Assembly: GCA_947648385.1 (NCBI GenBank)
Contig: CANSNO010000015.1
Coordinates: forward strand, 1-36,698
Direction of reading: 5' to 3'
Origin: an uncultured Clostridia bacterium
GTDB taxonomy: Bacteria > Bacillota > Clostridia > Oscillospirales > Butyricicoccaceae
Length of the DNA: 36,698 nucleotides
Part shown: positions 30,631 through 36,698 of the stretch, piece after piece
How positions within the stretch are numbered: position 1 is the first letter of the stretch
How the letters are laid out: each line of letters starts with the position of its first letter
Notes under the pieces: generated by a model
The model's input: the letters and a program-made list of their open reading frames with translations, nothing else
What the model was told of the DNA's origin: nothing
The model's database searches: none
Translations under genes and position numbers: made by a program

Positions 30631-31833
30631 ATGACAATGATGGAAAGATTTTTGAAGTATGTGGCCGTCGGCACCAATTCCGACCCTAAATCCCCCACCT
30701 GCCCCAGCACCCCCGAGCAGAAGGTCCTCGGTCAGATAATCGTCGAGGACATGAAAGAGATGGGCATAAAGGACGCTTTTATGGATGAAAACGGCTATGT
30801 ATACGGCACGGTCGAGGGCAACTGCGACGCTCCCACGGTCGGCTTTGTGGCCCATATGGACACCGTCATAGATATGCCCTGCGAAAACATAAAGCCGACG
30901 CGAATAGAGTACAAGGGCGGCGAGATAGTCCTCAACAAAGAGAAGAACATCACCATGACCCCCGACGAGAGGCACATCGGACACACCCTTATCGTCACCG
31001 ACGGCACGACTCTGCTTGGCGGCGACGACAAGGCCGGCATCGTCGAGATACTTGAGATGGCGAAATATTATATCGACCACCCCGAAATAAAGCACGGCGC
31101 GATAAAGATAGGCTTCACCCCCGACGAAGAGATTGGCAGGGGAGCCGATAAGTTCGACGTCAAGCTTTTCGGCGCCGATGTTGGCTTCACCGTCGACGGC
31201 GGCCCGGCCTGCGGCCTGTCCTATGAGAACTTCAACGCCTGCGCCGCTCAGATAGACGTCTACGGCACCAACTCTCACCCCGGCGGAGCCAAGGGGGTCA
31301 TGATGAACTCCCTGTGGATGGCAATGGAGTTCCATTCCATGCTTCCCATGGACGAGGCTCCCCAGTTCACCGAGGGCTTTGAGGGCTTCAGCCACCTCAA
31401 CGGCATGAGCGGCAACGTGGAACACACCGTCATGGAATATATCATCCGCGACCATGACAAAGCAAAGTTTGAGAGCAAAAAGCAGAGGTTTGAAAAGATA
31501 GCCGCCTATATGAACGAAAAGTACGGAGAGGGAACGATAGTCGCCACCCTTCAGGATTCCTATTACAATATGAAGGAGCCTGTCATGGAGCATCCCGAGA
31601 TAATCGAGATAGCCAACGCCGCCATCCGCGCCGAGGGCCTCGAGCCGGTTTCCGTCGCCGCCAGAGGCGGCACCGACGGCGCCCGCCTCTCCTATATGGG
31701 CCTGCCCTGTCCCAATCTCGGTACGGGCGGAGCCAATGCCCACAGCCGCTATGAGTATGTGTCGGTTCAGGAGATGGAGACCTGCTGTAATATTCTCAAG
31801 CATATCGTCGATATGTACGCCGAGGTAAAATAA
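30631..31833 (+). CDS. pepT: Peptidase T (tripeptide aminopeptidase)
   Basis: Zinc aminopeptidase that removes the N-terminal residue of tripeptides in the cytoplasm. The 400-residue M20B enzyme has H75 and D77 in AHMDTV, D132/D133 in LGGDDKAG and E166/E167 in TPDEEIGRG. The late motif AARGGTDGARLSYMGLPCPNLGTGG is characteristic of PepT. AAGGAGAG precedes the ATG at 30631. It follows the lipoprotein gene closely and ends in a clear terminator after a structured spacer. It fits the peptide-uptake theme of oppBCDF and the two binding lipoproteins. Confidence 0.96.
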   Translation: MTMMERFLKYVAVGTNSDPKSPTCPSTPEQKVLGQIIVEDMKEMGIKDAFMDENGYVYGTVEGNCDAPTVGFVAHMDTVIDMPCENIKPTRIEYKGGEIVLNKEKNITMTPDERHIGHTLIVTDGTTLLGGDDKAGIVEILEMAKYYIDHPEIKHGAIKIGFTPDEEIGRGADKFDVKLFGADVGFTVDGGPACGLSYENFNACAAQIDVYGTNSHPGGAKGVMMNSLWMAMEFHSMLPMDEAPQFTEGFEGFSHLNGMSGNVEHTVMEYIIRDHDKAKFESKKQRFEKIAAYMNEKYGEGTIVATLQDSYYNMKEPVMEHPEIIEIANAAIRAEGLEPVSVAARGGTDGARLSYMGLPCPNLGTGGANAHSRYEYVSVQEMETCCNILKHIVDMYAEVK

Positions 31834-31848
31834 TAGTTTTAAAGCAAA

Positions 31849-31965
31849 AATAAATCTTGGCCCCCTTGCACCCCCCTCCTTGGGCCATGCTTAAGGTCAA
31901 GGGCGGAAGTTCGGAGTAACGGTTTGCGAGGCCATTACGGACATTTTTAAACAAAGTTTTAAAAT
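31849..31965. other. Structured intergenic element after pepT
   Basis: Non-coding, with a TGGCCC/GGGCCA hairpin around a C-rich loop, and a GTAACGG/CCATTAC hairpin (one mismatch). It resembles a degenerate dispersed element, but I found no second copy in this window. Confidence 0.4.
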
Positions 31966-31971
31966 TTTGAA

Positions 31972-31998
31972 AAGCAGCCCCTTTCGGGGCTGCTTTTT
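31972..31998 (+). terminator. Terminator downstream of pepT
   Basis: Arms AAGCAGCCCC and GGGGCTGCTT around TTTC, followed by TTTG. Confidence 0.88.
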
Positions 31999-31999
31999 G

Positions 32000-32030
32000 T
32001 TGACATAGAGCGGACTCTATATAGTATAAT
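32000..32030 (+). promoter_or_regulatory. Candidate + strand promoter with operator-like dyad
   Basis: TTGACA (32000-32005) and TATAAT (32025-32030) separated by 19 bp, with the perfect dyad ATAGAG-CGGA-CTCTAT (32005-32020) inside the spacer. It would read into the pentapeptide gene from its 3' end, as antisense. The long spacer resembles regulated promoters that need a twisting activator, or it may be inactive. Confidence 0.45.
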
Positions 32031-32043
32031 TATATCGTTCGGG

Positions 32044-32685
32044 CTATTCTTTGACAATAATGCCCAAAGTGCGTATCAGCATGACGGCCTGCTCGGGCGA
32101 AAAGGCGACGCCGCGCAGGCGGTTTATGTCAAAGAGGGCGCCGCTGATATTGCAGTTTGTAAAATCCATGCCCTCAAGGGAGGCGTGCATGAAATCGCCG
32201 CCGCTTATGTCACATTCGTCAAGCTCGACCTCGGTGAGCTTTGCGTCGGTAAAAACGGCGTCCTTCATGGGGCCGCGGCGGAATATGACGCGGCTCAGCC
32301 TGCCGCCGTTCATGTTGGCATAACTGAGGAGGCAGTCCTCAAACAGCAGGTTGCTCATGCCGCAGCCTCCCATGGCGGCGCCGCTCATGCGGCAGTCGAT
32401 AAAGACGCACCTTTTGAAATAGGCCTCCCTCATGCTTATCTGCGAAAGGTCGCAGCTCTGGAACACCACGTCGGTGAAAAGTCCGCCGCCGAAGTCGCAT
32501 CCGCAAAGACGGCAGTGCTCGAAGCGGCAAAGGGATATGTCAAGCTTTTTAAATGAATAGCCCGACCCGTCCTCCGAAAAGAAGGAGCGGCCCCTGACGG
32601 CTTCCTCGTCCTCGGAGGCCCACATAAGGGTCTGTGTCAGGGGCGAAAGCTCAAGATGGGGGAGAGAGGGCATGAATATTTCCAT
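32044..32685 (-). CDS. Pentapeptide-repeat protein
   Basis: A 213-residue protein with a right-handed quadrilateral beta-helix predicted from repeated A/C-D/N/F-L/F units, about residues 48-185 (FEHCRLCGCDFGGGLFTDVV, FIDCRMSGAAMGG, DAVFTDAKLTEVELDECDIS and so on). The C-terminus EQAVMLIRTLGIIV is non-repeat and helical. Length and Cys-rich repeat style recall Qnr/McbG-type topoisomerase-protecting proteins, but many pentapeptide proteins have other or unknown roles. GGAGGA precedes the ATG at 32685. Its start is only 29 bases from the divergent phosphoesterase gene, so the promoters must overlap coding sequence. Confidence 0.88.
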   Translation of the reverse strand: MEIFMPSLPHLELSPLTQTLMWASEDEEAVRGRSFFSEDGSGYSFKKLDISLCRFEHCRLCGCDFGGGLFTDVVFQSCDLSQISMREAYFKRCVFIDCRMSGAAMGGCGMSNLLFEDCLLSYANMNGGRLSRVIFRRGPMKDAVFTDAKLTEVELDECDISGGDFMHASLEGMDFTNCNISGALFDINRLRGVAFSPEQAVMLIRTLGIIVKE

Positions 32686-32714
32686 ATTTTCCTCCGTAAA
32701 ATAATTTAAAAGGG

Positions 32715-33785
32715 ATGATAAAATTGATACCCATAATGCTGGCCGTTGCGGCACTGTATATCACGAGCAATATTTTCATAGCGCGGAGCCTTTGGCGCTG
32801 GCTTGGCATAGCCTCCAAGGGATGGGGAATCGTATGGGGCGTGGGGTTCGGCGTTCTGGCCTCTCTCTTTGTCGTCACGAGTCTTCTGCCGGGACTGCCG
32901 AGGCAGATATACAGGCCCCTGAATATGATAGGGGGCTGGTATCTCGGCGCGGCCTACATATTCTTGCTTATCCTTGTGCCGTTATGTTCGCTTGTCACGA
33001 GGGGAAAGGGAGGACAGATGGCAGCATTCGTCGCGCTGGCCGTGGCCTTTGCTATGACAGTCTACGGGGCTTTTTCCGCGTACAACACAAAGATAAAGGA
33101 ATATAAGGTGGAGGGAAGCCGACCGATGACGGCCGTGCTGTTGTCCGACCTGCACTTCGGGCAGATAATCGGCCCTTCCGACGCCGCCAAAACGGTGGCG
33201 AGGGTCAACGCCCTTGAACCCGACTTCGTTTTTATCGCCGGAGATATCTTCGATTCCGGCCCCGACGGCCTTTACGACAGGGATGGCGTCGGCGCCGCCA
33301 TGAAGGAGCTGAAAGCCAAAAAGGGCGTTTATGCCTGCCTCGGCAACCATGACGGCGGCTTTGCCGGGAAAGAGGGGGAGGCGGCCGAGCTGCTTGAGAG
33401 CTGGGGCGTTACAGTTCTCAGGGACGAGGCGGTGGAGCTTGACGGAGTCACGATAATCGGGCGCAAGGACAGGATATCGTCCCGTCTTTCCCCCTCACAG
33501 CTTACCGAGAAGGTCGACCCCGACAGCTATGTCATCATGCTCGACCATCAGCCATATGATTTTGAGGAGGAAAAGGCGGCCGGAGCCGACCTTATCCTCT
33601 GCGGCCACACCCACAGAGGTCAGGTGTTCCCCTTTAACCTGGTGACAAAATCAATTTACAGGCTTCACTACGGCATAGAGACCGAGGACGACTGCACCAT
33701 GATAGTTTCCAGCGGCGTCGGCACGTGGGGGCCGAGGCTCAGAATAGGCTCAAACAGCGAGATAGTCAAAATAAATATCGGATAA
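32715..33785 (+). CDS. Membrane-anchored metallophosphoesterase (YkuE/YaeI-like)
   Basis: A 356-residue protein with about four N-terminal transmembrane helices (residues 5-125) and a cytoplasm-or-surface calcineurin-like domain. Metal motifs are SDLHFG (D145, H147), GDIFDSG, LGNHDGG, DHQPYDF and CGHTHRGQ. Related proteins (YkuE, YaeI/LpxH-like) hydrolyse phospholipid or UDP-lipid phosphodiesters, but the substrate here is unknown. The start is ambiguous: ATG 32715 directly follows AAAAGGG, while a TTG at 32724 has better spacing to it. A clear terminator follows. Confidence 0.9.
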   Translation: MIKLIPIMLAVAALYITSNIFIARSLWRWLGIASKGWGIVWGVGFGVLASLFVVTSLLPGLPRQIYRPLNMIGGWYLGAAYIFLLILVPLCSLVTRGKGGQMAAFVALAVAFAMTVYGAFSAYNTKIKEYKVEGSRPMTAVLLSDLHFGQIIGPSDAAKTVARVNALEPDFVFIAGDIFDSGPDGLYDRDGVGAAMKELKAKKGVYACLGNHDGGFAGKEGEAAELLESWGVTVLRDEAVELDGVTIIGRKDRISSRLSPSQLTEKVDPDSYVIMLDHQPYDFEEEKAAGADLILCGHTHRGQVFPFNLVTKSIYRLHYGIETEDDCTMIVSSGVGTWGPRLRIGSNSEIVKINIG

Positions 33786-33791
33786 TATACA

Positions 33792-33823
33792 GCCCCGTGG
33801 CAAAACACGGGGCGTTGTTTTTT
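33792..33823 (+). terminator. Terminator after the metallophosphoesterase gene
   Basis: Arms GCCCCGTG (33792-33799) and CACGGGGC (33806-33813), then GTTGTTTTTTAT. It also lies at the end of the convergent rodA gene. Confidence 0.88.
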
Positions 33824-34955
33824 ATCTGAGCCTGTCGGGCCTCTGCCTCAGATGTATGCCCGATATTATGCCGAGGGCGGCAAAGGTCGTCACCACAGAG
33901 GTGCCCCCGTAGCTTGTCAGGGGCAGGGTTATGCCTATGACCGGCATAATGCCGAGACACATACCGATGTTTATCAGCACCTGGGCCATCAGCATACCGC
34001 CGACACCTATGCACAGCAGATAGGAGAACCTGTCATAGGCTTGCGAGGCGTTATACAGCACGCGCCAGACAAGGAGGGTCAGCACGGCTATGACGGTGAC
34101 GCCGCCGATAAAGCCCCATTCCTCGCATATGGAGGCAAAGATGAAATCGGTGTGCTTGGCCGGAAGCACGCCGTACTGTGTCTGTGAACCCTGCAAATAT
34201 CCGCATCCGAAAAGCTGTCCGGCCCCGACGGCTATCATGCTCTGGAGGCCGTTATAGGCAATTTTGGGGCTTAGATCGGGGTCGAACAGAACGAGAATCC
34301 TCAGCTTGTGATAGTCCTTCAGGCCGAACATCCAAAGGGGCACGGCCGCCCCACAGCCTAAAAGGCAGAAGGGGATAAAAAGCTTCATGGGCACGCCGGA
34401 GGCGAAGAGCATAAAGACGAAAATTATAAGGTATACGACGCACATTCCCATATCGCCCGAAAAAATATAGATAAATCCGATGGTGACAAGGGCGTGGAGG
34501 CTAAGCTGGATAAGGGCGGCGAGGGAATCCAGCCTGTCCCTCAGGACATAGATATGTCTGGCAAAGGTGAAAATGAATATCAGCTTGCCTATTTCGGCCG
34601 GCTGTATGCCTATGCCGGCAAAGCGTATCCAACTGTTGTTGCCCGTCGATTCGCCTCCCTCGCCGAGAAATTTCAGGGAGAGGAGCATGACGAGGTTGAG
34701 GACATAGGCCACGGGCCAAAGGTCGCCGAAACGGTCAAGGTCTATAAGGGAGGCGATGAAAAATGCCGCCACACCGATGACTATGGCTCCGCACTGTACT
34801 ATTATCAGCTTGTTCGGGTTGGAGACCTTCGGCAGGAAACGGGTGGCGCTGTATATGGCGACCAGCCCTATGGCCGAAAGGACAAGGGCTATGGCCAGCA
34901 GGGTCAGGTCGCATTTTTTGAAGTAGTTTTTAAGGGCGGTCATTTTGGCTTTCAT
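33822..34955 (-). CDS. rodA: Rod shape-determining SEDS glycosyltransferase RodA
   Basis: A 377-residue multispanning protein of the SEDS family that polymerises lipid II into peptidoglycan. It has about ten helices, beginning CDLTLLAIALVLSAIGLVAIYSAT. The family motifs GGESTGNNSWIRFAGIGIQPAE, GCGYLQGSQTQYGVLPAKHTDFIF and GITLPLTSYGGTSVVTTFAALG are present. The AKHTDFIFA form and length fit RodA better than FtsW or SpoVE. Its ATG abuts the stop codon of the CcdA-TlpA gene upstream with no gap (TAA-ATG), with GGAGAAG as ribosome-binding site, so it is translated from the same transcript. No mreBCD or penicillin-binding protein gene is nearby. Confidence 0.93.
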   Translation of the reverse strand: MKAKMTALKNYFKKCDLTLLAIALVLSAIGLVAIYSATRFLPKVSNPNKLIIVQCGAIVIGVAAFFIASLIDLDRFGDLWPVAYVLNLVMLLSLKFLGEGGESTGNNSWIRFAGIGIQPAEIGKLIFIFTFARHIYVLRDRLDSLAALIQLSLHALVTIGFIYIFSGDMGMCVVYLIIFVFMLFASGVPMKLFIPFCLLGCGAAVPLWMFGLKDYHKLRILVLFDPDLSPKIAYNGLQSMIAVGAGQLFGCGYLQGSQTQYGVLPAKHTDFIFASICEEWGFIGGVTVIAVLTLLVWRVLYNASQAYDRFSYLLCIGVGGMLMAQVLINIGMCLGIMPVIGITLPLTSYGGTSVVTTFAALGIISGIHLRQRPDRLR

Positions 34956-36215
34956 TTATTCTTCTCCGTTCGCGGCGGCCATGGTCTGCTTTATTATCTC
35001 CTCCATGACTTCCCTTGTAAGTCCGCCGGAAACATAACCGTAGACATTGCCGTCACGGTCTATCATAAAGGTGGTGGGAAAGGCCGATATGCCGTAATCG
35101 GTCAGGCTGGAGCCGGCCGCGTCCATCAGCACGGGATAGGTATAGCCGTTCTCTTCCAGAAAGGCCGATATCTCCTCGACAGTGACGTCGTTTGATTCGG
35201 GGTGGTCGTCGTCCCTCGGGTTGGCGACGCCGAGGATGACAAGGTCGCCGCCGTTTTCGCCGTATTCCTCATAAAGAGCCTGTATATCGGGCATTTCGGC
35301 GCGGCAGGGGGGACACCAGGTGGCCCAGAAATTGAGAAATACCGTCTTGCCCTTGTAATCCGACAGGGTGTGGCTGACACCGTTCTGGTCGTTGAAGGTC
35401 ATGTCGGGAGCCGGGATTATCTCCCTTCCGTCATCCTCCTTATCTTCAGGACTGCCGTCGGTCACATTTGTTCCGACGTCGTTTCCGTCATCCATGGAGG
35501 ACAGGGAGGAGGATATGGCCCCCATGCGGCCGCTGAGCACCAGTATGCCCATGACCACCATTATGGCGCCGCCTATTTTGACGGTGTATTTGACTATGTT
35601 CATATGCCTTGAAAAGAGGGAGATAAGGGTGGCCGAGAAAAGGCCTGTTATCAAAAAGGGCACGGTGAAGCCGAGGGTATAGGCCCCTATAAGCGCGAAA
35701 CCGGCGGCCGACGAGGTTGTGGAGCCGGCCATGAGCAGCACGCTGCTGAGGACGGGGCCTACGCAGGGCGTCCAGGCGAAGCTGAAGGTGAAGCCGAGAA
35801 CCATGGCCGTCAGGGGGTTCATCGTCAGCCTGTCGAGGTCGATATTCAGGCGGCGCTCACGGTCGAGTGCGCCGCCGCCGAAAAGGCCCAGCTGCTTGAG
35901 GCCGAAAAGTATTATCAAAACGCCGCTTATCCGCGCCATCCACACACGGCTGCCGCTGAAAAACTTCCCTATCGAAGTAAAGCCCAGCCCCAGCAGGAAA
36001 AACGCGCCGCTTATGCCCAGCACAAAAAAGAAGGTGTTTATCATCACCCTTTTTCTGGGATATACGGCCTGTCCGTCAAGGTTTTCCTCGGCTCCTCCGG
36101 CCAGATAGCCTATATATAGGGGGAGCAGTGGTAACACGCAGGGGGAAAAGAAGCTGAGCAGGCCTTGTAAAAAAACGGCGGCAGCCGAGATATCGGTCGT
36201 TATGTCAAACATCAT
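34956..36215 (-). CDS. Fusion of CcdA/DsbD membrane domain and TlpA/ResA thioredoxin
   Basis: A 419-residue redox protein joining two parts usually made separately. The N-terminal half (about 5-232) is a six-helix CcdA domain with the cysteine pair C26 (FFSPCVLPLLPLY) and C151 (FAWTPCVGPVLSS), which carries electrons across the membrane. An acidic linker leads to a TlpA/ResA thioredoxin domain (about 265-415) with NFWATWCPPCRAEMP (C301, C304) and the cis-proline region SAFPTTFMIDRDG. It probably reduces extracellular disulfides. The ATG at 36215 is preferred to a TTG at 36230 because GAGG lies before the ATG. It is cotranscribed with rodA. Confidence 0.93.
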   Translation of the reverse strand: MMFDITTDISAAAVFLQGLLSFFSPCVLPLLPLYIGYLAGGAEENLDGQAVYPRKRVMINTFFFVLGISGAFFLLGLGFTSIGKFFSGSRVWMARISGVLIILFGLKQLGLFGGGALDRERRLNIDLDRLTMNPLTAMVLGFTFSFAWTPCVGPVLSSVLLMAGSTTSSAAGFALIGAYTLGFTVPFLITGLFSATLISLFSRHMNIVKYTVKIGGAIMVVMGILVLSGRMGAISSSLSSMDDGNDVGTNVTDGSPEDKEDDGREIIPAPDMTFNDQNGVSHTLSDYKGKTVFLNFWATWCPPCRAEMPDIQALYEEYGENGGDLVILGVANPRDDDHPESNDVTVEEISAFLEENGYTYPVLMDAAGSSLTDYGISAFPTTFMIDRDGNVYGYVSGGLTREVMEEIIKQTMAAANGEE

Positions 36216-36373
36216 GAAAAACCTCCCCAAATGTTGTATTTATTATTATAATACATACAGCTTTGAGAATAAACAGATTTATTTGAAATTTTTTATGCCG
36301 GCGGTCGGATGCGTTCGGGAAAGTCATAGGCGGACGTAGGCCGGCCCCTTTATCCGCGCGGCGTTATGGTTCA

Positions 36374-36402
36374 TTGATTTGCGCCTTTTGATATGATATA
36401 CT
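36374..36402 (+). promoter_or_regulatory. Promoter of the terminal GNAT gene
   Basis: TTGATT (36374-36379), 17 bp, TATACT (36397-36402), 40 bases before the start codon. The rest of 36216-36373 is a GC-rich stretch and an AT-rich stretch with no gene visible. Confidence 0.6.
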
Positions 36403-36442
36403 TTAAAATAATTTAAAGTCGGATTCGGCGGAGGGTTGACAA

Positions 36443-36698
36443 GTGGACAGAGAATATTTTTTAAAGACCGAGAGGCTTGGATTTTCGGAATGGACGGAAA
36501 ACGACCTGCCTCTGGCGGAAAGTCTGTGGGGAAACGAGGAAGTGACGAGGTATATTTGCGCCGAAGGGCGGTTCAGTCAGTATGATATTGTCGCCCGACT
36601 GGAAAAGGAAACCGAGAACAATAAAAGCTATCATGTGCAGTATTGGCCGATTTTCACCCTTTCCTCCGGCCGATTTATCGGCTGCTGCGGCCTGAGAC
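36443..36698 (+). CDS. GNAT N-acetyltransferase (RimJ/RimL-like), partial at window end
   Basis: Only the first 85 residues are in the window. Translation from the GTG at 36443 (GGAGGG seven bases upstream) gives MDREYFLKTERLGFSEWTEN followed by DLPLAESLWGNEEVTRYI and ending FTLSSGRFIGCCGLR. This is the standard opening of RimJ/RimL-type GNAT proteins: a TERL beta-strand, then the D-L-P-L-A helix and the first beta-hairpin that precedes the acetyl-CoA loop. The loop and catalytic part lie beyond the window. The substrate cannot be inferred. Confidence 0.8.
   Translation, partial: MDREYFLKTERLGFSEWTENDLPLAESLWGNEEVTRYICAEGRFSQYDIVARLEKETENNKSYHVQYWPIFTLSSGRFIGCCGLR

Noticed and set aside
32044-32685. 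Calling the pentapeptide protein a quinolone-resistance Qnr protein
   Set aside because: The repeat type and length are compatible, but no Qnr-specific loops can be recognised by eye, and most pentapeptide proteins are not Qnr.

Overview
The window looks like chromosomal DNA of a Gram-positive anaerobe of class Clostridia. The reasons are strong AGGAGG-type ribosome-binding sites, sigma-A-like promoters (TTGACA/TTGCAA, 16-18 bp, TATAAT), two T-box leaders, a SleB/CwlJ-type cortex hydrolase, a clostridial-style OppBCDF transporter, and lysine synthesis by the acetylated-intermediate route. Coding DNA is moderately GC-rich, with many GCC, ATA and AGG codons. No rRNA, tRNA, CRISPR array, transposase or phage structural gene is visible.

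Layout. 1-3.6 kb: endonuclease IV, a YerC/TrpR-like regulator, an AraC regulator and a SleB-type wall hydrolase. 3.8-7.9 kb: oppBCDF behind a long structured leader, with no substrate-binding protein in the operon. 8.1-10.3 kb: a C45-type Ntn hydrolase, then a flavin reductase divergent from an HxlR regulator through one shared promoter/operator. 10.5-19.1 kb: a lysine/diaminopimelate block, with lysA-asd divergent from an aminotransferase, a convergent deacetylase, and lysC-dapA-dapB-dapD. Every step from aspartate to lysine is present except dapF. 19.1-19.9 kb: an AT-rich island with what appears to be a complete type I toxin-antitoxin locus and a small zinc-ribbon membrane protein. 20.4-24.2 kb: two paralogous peptide-binding lipoproteins, each behind its own T-box, followed by an orphan third copy of the promoter driving a short predicted RNA. 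24.4-27.0 kb: two tandem CNNM/CorC-type transporters. 27.0-33.8 kb: a Na/Pi cotransporter, a C26 amidohydrolase, a lipoprotein, peptidase T, a pentapeptide-repeat protein and a metallophosphoesterase. 33.8-36.7 kb: rodA, a CcdA-TlpA fusion and a GNAT cut by the window end.

The genes suggest a peptide-using organism. OppBCDF could take up peptides delivered by the two lipoproteins, and peptidase T would hydrolyse tripeptides in the cytoplasm. The T-box specifiers read best as Ile (AUC) and Leu (CUC), so the binding proteins would be induced when these tRNAs are uncharged. The lysine block supplies lysine and meso-diaminopimelate for the wall.

The observations most worth following are: the two T-boxes with different specifiers on sister binding-protein genes; the toxin locus with a predicted antisense RNA, end-to-end mRNA pairing and a sequestered ribosome-binding site; and a dispersed repeat of about 120-140 bp (four copies) whose hairpins are kept while their sequences change.
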